Below the pieces are notes generated by a model. The model was not told where the DNA came from, ran no database searches, and was given only the letters and a program-made list of their open reading frames with translations. From Janthinobacterium sp. PC23-8 (GTDB lineage: Bacteria; Pseudomonadota; Gammaproteobacteria; Burkholderiales; Burkholderiaceae_D), in NCBI RefSeq assembly GCF_002250505.1, contig NZ_NJGY01000005.1, positions 149,157-213,156 of the forward strand: a DNA stretch of 64,000 bases, written 5' to 3'. A program made the translations under genes and the position numbers. Shown here piece after piece: positions 50,143 through 57,910 of this stretch (position 1 is its first letter; each line of letters opens with the position of its first letter).

Positions 50143-50930
50143 TCTGCGGTGCTGGCCATCGTTTCCGCGTTATGGTGCCTCTGCTGCTCTTCCATCACCA
50201 TCTCGCCCAGCATGCGTTTGATGCGGTTGAACTCGGGGTCGCTCGGGTCGCGCGGGCGCGGCAGGTCGATCGCCACGTCGCGCTTGACGGTGCCGGGGCG
50301 GTAGGTCATGACGATGGTGCGGTCGGCCAGGTAGATCGATTCCTCGATCGAGTGCGTGACGAACACGATGGTGGTGCCGAAGACTTTCCAGATCTTCAGC
50401 AACTCGTCCTGCAGGTTGCGCCGCGTCAAGGCATCCAACGCGCCGAACGGTTCATCCATCAGCATGACCGGGGAATCGAGGGCCAGCACGCGGGCGATTG
50501 CCACGCGCTGGCGCATGCCGCCCGACAGGTCTTTCGGAAAGCGCAAACGGAATTCCGTCAGGCCCAGCATCTTGAGCAGCATGTCGACCCGTTCGCCGAT
50601 TTCGGCGGGCGACTTGCCGGCGATTTCCAGACCGAACGCGATATTGCTTTCAATCGACATCCACGGAAACAGCGCATACTCCTGGAACACCATGCCGCGG
50701 TCGGGACCGGGTTCCGTGATCAGCTTGCCGCCGGCCAGGATCTGGCCGGAAGTGGGCTGCGAAAAGCCGGCGATCGCATTGAGCAGGGTCGACTTGCCGC
50801 AGCCGGACGGTCCCAGCAGGCAAATGAATTCGCCACTGGCGATATCGAGGTTGATGTCTTTCAAGGCGACGACGTCGCTGCCGCCGGTGGTGAAGATCTT
50901 GTTGACTGCGTTGATATGGATGGTGGTCAT
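50139..50930 (-). CDS. ABC transporter ATP-binding protein (SsuB/TauB type)
   Basis: The 263-residue ATPase has Walker A GPSGCGKST, the Q-loop FQEYALFPW, signature LSGGMRQR, Walker B VMLMDEP and the switch His (VTHSIEE). It is closest in pattern to nitrate/sulfonate/taurine-type importers. ATG 50930 follows AGGAA. It is in the operon substrate-binding protein, permease, ATPase, kinase, regulator. Confidence 0.92.
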   Translation of the reverse strand: MTTIHINAVNKIFTTGGSDVVALKDINLDIASGEFICLLGPSGCGKSTLLNAIAGFSQPTSGQILAGGKLITEPGPDRGMVFQEYALFPWMSIESNIAFGLEIAGKSPAEIGERVDMLLKMLGLTEFRLRFPKDLSGGMRQRVAIARVLALDSPVMLMDEPFGALDALTRRNLQDELLKIWKVFGTTIVFVTHSIEESIYLADRTIVMTYRPGTVKRDVAIDLPRPRDPSDPEFNRIKRMLGEMVMEEQQRHHNAETMASTAD

Positions 50931-50941
50931 GGCCGTTCCTC

Positions 50942-51763
50942 TCAGTGTTCCAGGCCGCGGTGCCACTGCAGCAGATGGTTATTCAGGGCATTCATGGCGA
51001 TATCGATGGCCAGGCCGAACAGGCCGATGGTAAACATGCCGGCGATAATTTTATCGGACCAGAAATACTCGCGTGCTTCAAGGATGCGAAAACCCAGGCC
51101 GCTATTGACGGCGATCATTTCCGCCACGATCACGACGATAAACGCCGTGCCCATGCCGATGCGCGCGCCGGCCAGGATATACGGCGTGGCGGCCGGCAGG
51201 ATCACGCGGCGAAACATGGTCATCTGGCCCGCGCCCAGGTTGCGGGCGGCGCGGATATAAATGCCGTCGACCTGGCGCACGCCGGCGATGGTGTTCATCA
51301 GCACCGGAAAGAAGGAGCCGATGCTGATCAGGAAGAAGGCGGGCGGGTTGCCCAGGCCAAACCACAAAATTGCCAGCGGAATATAGGCGATCGGCGGGAT
51401 CGGACGCAGCACCTGCACCAGCGGGTCGAACAGCTTGTAGATGGTCTGGTTGGTGCCCATCAGCAACCCCAGCGGCAAGGCCAGGCCGGCGCCGATGGCA
51501 AAGCCGCCCAGCACGCGCGACAGGCTGGCCCAGGCGTCGTGCGGCAGTTCGCCCGAGAACATCCACACCAGGTAGTTGCCGGCTTCGGGGGTGTACGCTT
51601 CCATCGGAATCAGGTATTCATACCATTTCACCACCACCGCCACCGGCGAAGGCAGGATCTGCGGATTGATCCAGCCAAACGTGGACAGGGCCTGCCAGAA
51701 CAGCAGCACGGCCACCGGCACGATGGCGCCGTGCGCAAAGCGTTTCATCATGTGTATATTCAT
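50942..51763 (-). CDS. ABC transporter permease (SsuC/TauC type)
   Basis: The 273-residue protein has six membrane segments and the coupling EAA loop (ARNLGAGQMTMFRRVILPAA). It begins with an N-in anchor (GAIVPVAVLLFWQALSTFGW) and has a periplasmic insertion after the first helix (EYLIPMEAYTPEAGNYLVWM). It belongs to the binding-protein-dependent inner-membrane family used for sulfonates, taurine, nitrate or aromatic acids. ATG 51763 follows GGAAGG. It lies 11 nt before the ATPase start. Confidence 0.92.
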   Translation of the reverse strand: MNIHMMKRFAHGAIVPVAVLLFWQALSTFGWINPQILPSPVAVVVKWYEYLIPMEAYTPEAGNYLVWMFSGELPHDAWASLSRVLGGFAIGAGLALPLGLLMGTNQTIYKLFDPLVQVLRPIPPIAYIPLAILWFGLGNPPAFFLISIGSFFPVLMNTIAGVRQVDGIYIRAARNLGAGQMTMFRRVILPAATPYILAGARIGMGTAFIVVIVAEMIAVNSGLGFRILEAREYFWSDKIIAGMFTIGLFGLAIDIAMNALNNHLLQWHRGLEH

Positions 51764-51779
51764 CGTCAGCCTTCCAGGG

Positions 51780-52790
51780 TTAGCGTGGTGCGTAGGATTT
51801 CTTGGCTTTTTCCAGCAGGTCCAGCTTGACCCAGTCGCTGGCGGCCGGCGGCTTGGCCATGCGACCCACGCCGAACTTCACCATATAATCGGTGGTCAGT
51901 TGCACGTGGCTCTGGCTAATGTCTTCCGTAAAGATGGCGTTGTCGATGGCGTCGCGGTAATCCTCGCTGGTGATCTGGTTCTTGAACATCGATTCACGCA
52001 CGTATTTTTCCGCCAGTTTCGGGTCGGCCAGGAAGGCGCGGGTGGCGGCGACAAAGCAATCCATGAAGCGCTGCGCCACTTCCGGTTTTTCCTTGTACAT
52101 TTTTTCCGTCATTACCAGGGCGCGCACCGGTTCGCCCAGCGGCGTGTCGTAAGGTTTGATGATGGCGGCGCCATATTTCTTGTGGATCGCCTGCGTCGAA
52201 TACGGCTCGGACTGGCTCATGACGTCGATGTCTTTTGTCAGCAGCGCCTGGTTCAGGTCGGGGTAGCCCATGTACAGGATCTGCACGTCCTTGCCCGGTT
52301 TGTCCGACCAGCTCAGCTTGGCCTTGGTCAGTTCGGCAAACAGCAGGATCTCTTGCGGGCCGCCGCGCGTAACGCCGATCTTCTTGCCTTTCAGGTCGGC
52401 GATGCCCTTGATATTGAGGTCGGGGCGGCCGACGATCTGTACGCCGCCCTTGGCAAAGCCTCCCACCAGGTAGACCGGCAGGCCGGTGGCGCGGCCGGTA
52501 ATGGCCGCTTCGAGCGCGCTGGCCGAGACGTCGATCTCGCCGGCGATCATGGCCGGCACGATGTCCAGGCCCTTGGCGAAGATGCGTTCCTCGATCTTCA
52601 GGTCGTACCTGGGTGCGATTTCCTTCATGTAGGCCACCGCGCCGTAGTGGGCGAATTTCAGGTTGCCCAGGCGCACCAGGTCGGCGGCATGCGCGGACAG
52701 CGGGAACTGCGCGGCCAGCGCCACGGCGACGGCCAGGGCCCTGGTATTGAAAAAGGATGAAAAAGACGAAATGCGGGCAGGGTGGGTCAT
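51780..52790 (-). CDS. ABC transporter substrate-binding protein (NMT1/SsuA-like)
   Basis: The 336-residue periplasmic protein has a signal peptide ending SAHA and an NMT1/THI5-like fold (VRLGNLKFAHYGAVAYMKEI; DIVPAMIAGEIDVSASALEA; DLKGKKIGVTRGGPQEILLF). The substrate is not evident; sulfonates, nitriles or aromatic acids are possible. ATG 52790 follows GGAGA. It is the first gene of the operon, with a sigma-54 promoter 62-77 nt upstream. Confidence 0.9.
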   Translation of the reverse strand: MTHPARISSFSSFFNTRALAVAVALAAQFPLSAHAADLVRLGNLKFAHYGAVAYMKEIAPRYDLKIEERIFAKGLDIVPAMIAGEIDVSASALEAAITGRATGLPVYLVGGFAKGGVQIVGRPDLNIKGIADLKGKKIGVTRGGPQEILLFAELTKAKLSWSDKPGKDVQILYMGYPDLNQALLTKDIDVMSQSEPYSTQAIHKKYGAAIIKPYDTPLGEPVRALVMTEKMYKEKPEVAQRFMDCFVAATRAFLADPKLAEKYVRESMFKNQITSEDYRDAIDNAIFTEDISQSHVQLTTDYMVKFGVGRMAKPPAASDWVKLDLLEKAKKSYAPR

Positions 52791-52851
52791 GCTGTCTCCA
52801 GATATAGATGATGTTTGCGGGCTGCTCTGACGGCGGCCATCACAACACAAC

Positions 52852-52867
52852 AGCATCTTTCGTGCCA
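52852..52867 (-). promoter_or_regulatory. sigma-54 (-24/-12) promoter
   Basis: The minus strand reads TGGCACGAAAGATGCT. It matches TGGCACG-N4-TTGC(A/T) in all but one base, and the invariant GG and GC are ten bases apart as required. Transcription would start about 50 nt before the substrate-binding protein ATG. Confidence 0.85.
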
Positions 52868-52879
52868 GTGAAGCGTATT

Positions 52880-52895
52880 TTGCCGCGGATGGCAA
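52880..52895. promoter_or_regulatory. candidate activator site (proximal)
   Basis: TTGCCGCGGATGGCAA is an inverted repeat (TTGCC-N6-GGCAA), 12 bp upstream of the -24 element. It could bind the DctD-like regulator or another factor, though it is close for an enhancer. Confidence 0.4.
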
Positions 52896-52910
52896 GTGAT
52901 TGTTTATAAA

Positions 52911-52925
52911 CGCTAATTTTTAGCG
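52911..52925. promoter_or_regulatory. candidate upstream activator site (distal)
   Basis: CGCTAATTTTTAGCG is a perfect 6-3-6 inverted repeat about 75-80 bp upstream of the predicted transcription start, a usual position for a sigma-54 enhancer site. Confidence 0.45.
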
Positions 52926-53068
52926 TGCACAAAGCGCTTTTCGGGTGATGTCGGTTTTTCCGCACGCGCGGGTGAAAAGCTGTGCGGATTGCCGCATTGT
53001 TTGATACGTCCTTGACGCAGATCAAGACGAAAGCGGTGAACCTGCTGCCCGGAATCGACTCCAAGCAT

Positions 53069-53102
53069 AAAAAAACGCGTTGGATCGCTGATCGCAACGC
53101 GT
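53069..53102 (-). terminator. rho-independent terminator
   Basis: The stem ACGCGTT / AACGCGT (53075-53081, 53096-53102) is followed by a T-run on the minus strand. It ends the 83-aa lipoprotein gene. Confidence 0.8.
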
Positions 53103-53193
53103 AACTCCCCCGAGGAGTGGGGGCGCGGCCCGCGCTGGCCTTGATGTTCTTGCCGCGCGGCGCCGGATGGAACGACTACCTTGTGCCGGGGGC

Positions 53194-53445
53194 TTACTTC
53201 GCTGGCGTGGCCGGCGGCACGGCCGGCGTGGTGGCCGGATCGGTCAGCGGCGCCGGTGTCGCGCCAGGCGCGGTTTCAGGCGTGGTGGCGGGCGCGGCCG
53301 GATCAACCGGCGTTGGCGCCGGGGTTACCGCCGGGGCGGTGGCGGCCGGCGCGGCTTCCGGCATCGGTGCGTCGGCAGGTTTCTTGCACGCGGAGAGACT
53401 GATCAGGGCAGCGGCGGCCAGCAGATAAGGCATTTTCATCATCAT
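53194..53445 (-). CDS. small Pro/Ala-rich lipoprotein, unknown
   Basis: The 83-residue protein has a lipobox LSAC (Cys near residue 20) then KK and a tail made almost wholly of Pro, Ala and Thr. It is a probable extended periplasmic linker or envelope lipoprotein. ATG 53445 follows AAGGAATC. No family is recognised, and the low-complexity tail is weak evidence by itself. Confidence 0.65.
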   Translation of the reverse strand: MMMKMPYLLAAAALISLSACKKPADAPMPEAAPAATAPAVTPAPTPVDPAAPATTPETAPGATPAPLTDPATTPAVPPATPAK

Positions 53446-53874
53446 GATTCCTTTGCAAAGTCAGGTTGGAAGATGCTGGCTGGTGCCGGCGGCTTCTATG
53501 CTTGATATGCCGGGCCGTGCCAGTCATCGGTCGTGGGCGCCAGGCAGCACAACGAATGCTTGCCTGACGATCGGCTTTATCTTATGTCAAGGCAATTGCT
53601 GCATCTGTTCGCCATCGCACGTTAAGAAAGCAATGGAAGTGCAATACTGGTTTCAGACCATGAGACAAGTCAGTAACTGATTACGCGTGAAAATTCCACA
53701 CGGAAATATTTTTAACTTTCTTGATCTTACTGCTCACTAATGTTCGTTAACGCACAGACCAAGATCGCCCAGACGGGCATTCTGTGGTCAGACGTCTGGA
53801 ATTAGTGATGTCCTGGCACACACCAGGCACTCAGCAATTCAGGCTACCGGCAATCGTTTACAAGGAGTATTCAA
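53446..53874. other. 429-bp AT-richer intergenic region with inverted repeats
   Basis: This leader precedes the winged-helix-like gene. It contains CAGACGTCTG (53789-53798), a perfect palindrome with a direct CAGACG copy at 53770, and CCTGG-N6-CCAGG (53812-53827). These may be operators. I find no gene in it. Confidence 0.5.
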
Positions 53875-54501
53875 ATGCATGCAATGACCCAGTCTCACGT
53901 GAAGAGCGAAATGAAGGCAGCGCACCAGGAACTTCGTGGAACCCAAAAAGGGTCCTCAATGGCAATGGTAGAGCGTGCGGCGCCGATCCCCCCGGAGCGC
54001 ATGAACCCGATTTCCATGGCTCCCATCGAGCGCGTACGTTCCACCTCGGCTACGCTGCGCCGTATTGAAAACATGCAAAAGCTGATCGGTGAATTGTCGA
54101 TGCACGAAATGCTGGCCGATGAAATTGCCTGGTTCCTCAAATTTTCGCCGTCGGGCGCCCGTAAATACATCCGCGACCTGCGCGAAGCGGGCGTGATCGA
54201 ACTGGCCCGCTATATCGAAGGCACCGCCACCTACCTGGGCAAGGCCGTATATCAGCTGACCCCCGACCCTGAGCGCGTGCGCGCCTTTTTGGCCGCCATC
54301 GTCCAGCCGAAACGCGAAGGCGCGCCACCGCGCAAGGACCGTCCAGGCCTGCGCGAGCAAAGCATGGCAGGCAGCGGCCGGCATTTCCATATCCTGGCCG
54401 ATGACACGCACTACGCAATCCGCGTCAACCGTGGCCCGGTGATGCGCGATCCGCTGGTCGCCGCCTTGTTCGGCGCACCGCAGCAAAAAAGCGAGGCGTA
54501 A
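53875..54501 (+). CDS. winged-helix-like protein of unknown function
   Basis: The 208-residue protein has a disordered Met/Pro-rich N terminus, a coil (STSATLRRIENMQKLIGELS), then a helix-turn-helix-like block (LADEIAWFLKFSPSGARKYI and RDLREAGVIELARYI) with a wing-like AVYQLTPDPERVRAF. A basic segment and a C-terminal beta part (HFHILADDTHYAIRVNRGPV) follow. It looks like a DNA-binding regulator, but no family is recognised. ATG 53875 follows AAGGAG. Palindromes upstream could be its own operator. A strong terminator follows. Confidence 0.7.
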   Translation: MHAMTQSHVKSEMKAAHQELRGTQKGSSMAMVERAAPIPPERMNPISMAPIERVRSTSATLRRIENMQKLIGELSMHEMLADEIAWFLKFSPSGARKYIRDLREAGVIELARYIEGTATYLGKAVYQLTPDPERVRAFLAAIVQPKREGAPPRKDRPGLREQSMAGSGRHFHILADDTHYAIRVNRGPVMRDPLVAALFGAPQQKSEA

Positions 54502-54564
54502 ATCCTGCCGGCAGTGCAATGGCAGGAACGACGACGATCATTGCACTGTGCGGTGGCAAAAACG

Positions 54565-54589
54565 AAAGCCGGGTTCGCGCCCGGCTTTT
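54565..54589 (+). terminator. rho-independent terminator
   Basis: The stem AAAGCCGGG / CCCGGCTTT (54565-54573, 54580-54588) with loop TTCGCG is followed by TTG. Confidence 0.8.
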
Positions 54590-54725
54590 GGCGTGGCGGC
54601 GGTGGTTTGCGCGCGATTGAAAAGATGGCAATGAGCCCCATCTGTGTCGGACTGCCTCAACCAGGAGTTCCCGCCGTGTCCGATTTCGCCTGCCTGCCTT
54701 CCACTTGCCCGAGCCGGGTGCCAGC

Positions 54726-55610
54726 ATGAATCCCCTGCTGTGGATTGCTCTCGTCACCGCCGGCATCGTGCTGTCGCTGTGGTTTCCGCGTTGGCGCCTG
54801 AAGCGCGCCTTGTCGCGCCCGCTACCGCCCGACGGACTGGCCATTATTGAAAACAATATTCCCGTCTACCGCCATATGCCGGCGCCGCTGCAGGAGCAAC
54901 TGCGCCGGCTGGTGGTACAATTTCTATATCAAAAGAAGTTTGTCGGCTGCGGCGGGCTGGAAGTTACCGACGAGATGCGCTACACCATCGCCGGCCAGGC
55001 CTGCCTGCTGCTGCTCAATCGTGACACCGGGGTCTATCCGGAACTCGACACCATCCTCGTCTACCCCAACGAATTCGTCGTCACGCGCAATGAGGTGGGG
55101 CCGGGCGGCGTGGTCACGCCGTCGGCCAATGGCCTGCTCGGCGAATCGTGGGGCGATGGCCGGGTGGTGCTGGCCTGGGACCATGTGCAGCGCGGAGCAA
55201 ACGACTGGACCGATGGCCAGAACGTGGTGCTGCATGAATTTGCGCACCAGCTCGACAGCGAATCTGGCGCCGCCAATGGCGCGCCGTATTTGCCCAGCAT
55301 TACCAGCTACCGCAGCTGGGCCACCGTGTTGTCGCGCGACTTCGACAACCTGCGCCATGACGCCATCTACCACCAGCACAGCGTGATGGACCATTACGGC
55401 GCCACCAATCCGGCCGAGTTCTTTGCCGTCGCCACCGAAACGTTTTTTGAAAAGCCGTACCAGATGGCCGAGCATCACGCCGAGCTGTATGCCGAGTTTC
55501 TCAAGTTTTATCAAGTCGACCCGCGCGACTGGGCCGAGCCGCCAGGCGAGGCGGAGCATCTGCACTCGCCGTTCCGCACGCAGTCTCCTGATTATGCGCC
55601 GCAATGGTGA
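54726..55610 (+). CDS. mtfA: M90 family zinc-dependent peptidase MtfA
   Basis: The 294-residue protein has an N-terminal hydrophobic segment (PLLWIALVTAGIVLSLWFP) and the gluzincin motif VVLHEFAHQLD, with a downstream Glu in TNPAEFFAVATETFFEKP. These are hallmarks of MtfA, which in Escherichia coli binds the glucose repressor Mlc and acts as an aminopeptidase. The membrane-like N terminus is longer than in the soluble enteric protein. ATG 54726 is preferred; TTG 54705 is an in-frame alternative. It is convergent with the LysR gene, with stops 9 nt apart. Confidence 0.9.
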   Translation: MNPLLWIALVTAGIVLSLWFPRWRLKRALSRPLPPDGLAIIENNIPVYRHMPAPLQEQLRRLVVQFLYQKKFVGCGGLEVTDEMRYTIAGQACLLLLNRDTGVYPELDTILVYPNEFVVTRNEVGPGGVVTPSANGLLGESWGDGRVVLAWDHVQRGANDWTDGQNVVLHEFAHQLDSESGAANGAPYLPSITSYRSWATVLSRDFDNLRHDAIYHQHSVMDHYGATNPAEFFAVATETFFEKPYQMAEHHAELYAEFLKFYQVDPRDWAEPPGEAEHLHSPFRTQSPDYAPQW

Positions 55611-55619
55611 CGCTGTTGT

Positions 55620-56513
55620 TTACGTCCTGAACTCTGCCACCAGGAAATCGATGAAAACGCGCGTCTTGGCCGGCAGGTTGCTGCGGCTCAGGTAGTACAG
55701 ATACAGGTCGGCCGACGGCAGGGTGTAGTCCGGCATCACTTCCCTGAGCCGGCCGCTGTCGAGGTATTTCGCCACATCCCACTGCGAGCGCTGCACGATG
55801 CCGTGGCCGTCCAGCGCCCAGTTCAGCACGATATCGCCATCGTTGCTCGACACGGCGCCGCGCACCTTCACCAGCTCCACCGAACGCCCCTTTTGCAAGC
55901 GCCAGGTGCCGTATACATCGTCGTTCTGCCGGTGCAGGATGCAGCGGTGGCGGTGCAGTTCCTGCGGCGTTTGCGGTTCGCCCGCCTGCTTCAGATAGGC
56001 CGGCGAGGCACACAGGAAACGCCGGTTGCTCATCAGTTTCCTGGCGGTGAGGCGTGTATCGGGCAATTCGCCAAAGCGTATTGCCACGTCATACGCTTCT
56101 TCCACCAGGCTGATCGGCCGGTCCGTCAGGTGCAGTTCCACTTCCACTGCCGGATAGGCATGGGCAAAGCGCGAGACGATGGGCGCGATGCGGCTGCGGC
56201 CAAAACCGGGTGTGCCATTGACCCTGAGCAAACCCTTCGGCGCGGCGCGGCCGCTGGAAACGGCTTCCTCCAGGTCGCGGATCTGATGCAGGATCTGCGC
56301 CGCCTGCGCCAGGTACAGCTCGCCTTCATTGGTCAGGCTGATGCGGCGCGTGGTGCGGTTGACCAGGCGTACGCCGAGGCGCTGCTCCAGCAGGCTCAAG
56401 CGCTTGGTAATGGCCGGTGGCGTCACGCCCAGTTCGCGCGCGGTGGCCGCCATATTGCCCAGTTTGGCAAGCAGCACGAAAAACGCCAGGTCGGGTGCGG
56501 TTTCAGTATGCAT
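55620..56513 (-). CDS. LysR family transcriptional regulator (probable tartrate regulator)
   Basis: The 297-residue protein has an N-terminal helix-turn-helix (LGNMAATARELGVTPPAITK, then RLSLLEQRLG) and a LysR substrate domain (LLRVNGTPGFGRSRIAPIVS; DVAIRFGELPD). It is divergent from the tartrate dehydratase-like gene and is expected to activate it in response to the sugar acid. The 101-bp intergenic region carries a LysR-type T-N11-A repeat. Confidence 0.9.
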   Translation of the reverse strand: MHTETAPDLAFFVLLAKLGNMAATARELGVTPPAITKRLSLLEQRLGVRLVNRTTRRISLTNEGELYLAQAAQILHQIRDLEEAVSSGRAAPKGLLRVNGTPGFGRSRIAPIVSRFAHAYPAVEVELHLTDRPISLVEEAYDVAIRFGELPDTRLTARKLMSNRRFLCASPAYLKQAGEPQTPQELHRHRCILHRQNDDVYGTWRLQKGRSVELVKVRGAVSSNDGDIVLNWALDGHGIVQRSQWDVAKYLDSGRLREVMPDYTLPSADLYLYYLSRSNLPAKTRVFIDFLVAEFRT

Positions 56514-56521
56514 TTACACTC

Positions 56522-56536
56522 TTCACTTGAATTGAA
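56522..56536. promoter_or_regulatory. candidate LysR operator
   Basis: TTCACTTGAATTGAA is an inverted repeat (TTCA-N7-TGAA) fitting T-N11-A. A second TTCACTT lies at 56591-56597, and CTTGAAT (56526) is mirrored by ATTCAAG (56572). Confidence 0.45.
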
Positions 56537-56614
56537 TAATGGTTTTAATTGAGGTGAATTATAAGTGTCAAATTCAAGAGTAAGCTCGGTTTCACTTAAT
56601 CAGGAGCCACTCTT

Positions 56615-57778
56615 ATGAACATCCTTGAAATCCGCGAAAAGACCGTCCCCATCAGTTCCCCCATCCGCAACGCCTATATCGACTTCAGCAAGATGACACT
56701 GAGCCTGGTCGCCGTGGTGACCGATGTGATACGCGACGGTAAGCCCGTGATCGGCTATGGCTTCAATTCGAATGGCCGCTATGGCCAGGGAACCCTGATG
56801 CGCGAGCGCTTTATCCCCCGCATCCTGGAGGCCGATCCGGCCAGCCTGGTCAATGACGAGGGCACCAATCTTGACCCGCACAAGATCTGGAACTGCATGT
56901 TTACCAATGAAAAGCCGGGCGGCCATGGCGAGCGGTCGGTGGCGATCGGCACCATCGACATGGCGGTATGGGATGCGGTCGCCAAGATCGAAGGCAAGCC
57001 ATTGTTCCAGCTGCTGGCCGAGCGCTACGGCAACGGCAGGCCGGACCGCCATATCTTTGTCTATGCGGCCGGCGGCTATTACTACCCGGGCCAGAACCAC
57101 GACAAGCTCAAGGACGAGATGCGCAGCTATATCGACCGCGGCTATACGGTGGTGAAAAAGAAAATCGGCGGCGCCGATCTCGACGAAGACTTGCGCCGCA
57201 TCGATTCCGTGCTCAGCGTGCTGCAGGACGGCCAGAAACTGGCGGTCGACGCGAATGGCCGCTTCGACCTCGACACAGCCGTGAAATACGCCAAGGCGCT
57301 GTCGCAATACGATCTGTTCTGGTACGAGGAACCGGGCGACCCGCTCGACTTCGAGCTGCAGGCCACCTTGCGCAATTACTATACCAATCCGATGGCCACC
57401 GGCGAAGACCTGTTTTCAATGCAGGATGCGCGCAACCTGATACGCTACGGTGGCATGCGCGCCGACCGCGACTGGCTGCAGTTTGACTGCGCCCTGAGCT
57501 ACGGCCTGGTGGAATACCTGCGCACGCTCGATATGCTGAGGGAACACGGCTGGTCGCCGAAGCGCTGCATCCCGCACGGCGGCCACCAGATGTCCTTGAA
57601 TATCGCCGCTGGCCTGGGCCTGGGCGGCAATGAATCATATCCGGACCTGTTTCAGCCGTATGGTGGTTTTCCGGATGGCGTCAAGGTCGACAACGGTCAT
57701 ATCGTGCTGCCGGATTTGCCGGGCATCGGCTTTGAAGGCAAGGCCGATCTGTACCACGAAATGCGCAAGCTGGCGTAA
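56615..57778 (+). CDS. tarD: mandelate racemase/enolase family protein, probable D(-)-tartrate dehydratase
   Basis: The 387-residue enzyme has the enolase-superfamily barrel with catalytic Lys in VVKKKIGGADLDEDLRRID, metal ligands in LAVDANGRFD, WYEEPGDP and ATGEDLFS, and a catalytic His in IPHGGHQMSLNIA. The KKK, GYYYPGQ and GGFPDGVKVDNGHI segments fit D-tartrate dehydratase, which makes oxaloacetate. A related sugar-acid dehydratase is possible. ATG 56615 follows CAGGAG. Its divergent LysR neighbour suggests inducible tartrate use. Confidence 0.82.
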   Translation: MNILEIREKTVPISSPIRNAYIDFSKMTLSLVAVVTDVIRDGKPVIGYGFNSNGRYGQGTLMRERFIPRILEADPASLVNDEGTNLDPHKIWNCMFTNEKPGGHGERSVAIGTIDMAVWDAVAKIEGKPLFQLLAERYGNGRPDRHIFVYAAGGYYYPGQNHDKLKDEMRSYIDRGYTVVKKKIGGADLDEDLRRIDSVLSVLQDGQKLAVDANGRFDLDTAVKYAKALSQYDLFWYEEPGDPLDFELQATLRNYYTNPMATGEDLFSMQDARNLIRYGGMRADRDWLQFDCALSYGLVEYLRTLDMLREHGWSPKRCIPHGGHQMSLNIAAGLGLGGNESYPDLFQPYGGFPDGVKVDNGHIVLPDLPGIGFEGKADLYHEMRKLA

Positions 57779-57815
57779 TCGGCCCCTGCGTTGGCGCCGC
57801 TTGATGTGTGGGCAG

Positions 57816-57831
57816 TGTGCGCGAGCGTACA
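57816..57831 (+). promoter_or_regulatory. YGTNCG-N4-CGNACR palindrome, site J
   Basis: TGTGCGCGAGCGTACA matches all ten fixed positions, 79 nt upstream of the start at 57911. CAGGCTA at 21 nt resembles the TAGGCTA seen after site D. Confidence 0.7.
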
Positions 57832-57910
57832 GTCGCGATCGGGCCGCAAGCGCAGGCTATGTACGGGGGCGCCTTGCGCCGCTCATCGACAAGCGACCAG
57901 GAGAACCATC

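Larger units (their letters stand above)
52791..53193. other. 403-bp intergenic region with sigma-54 promoter and terminator
   Basis: It contains the operon's -24/-12 promoter (52852-52867), two inverted repeats (52880-52925) and the terminator of the lipoprotein gene (53072-53102). The remainder shows nothing I can assign. Confidence 0.6.
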
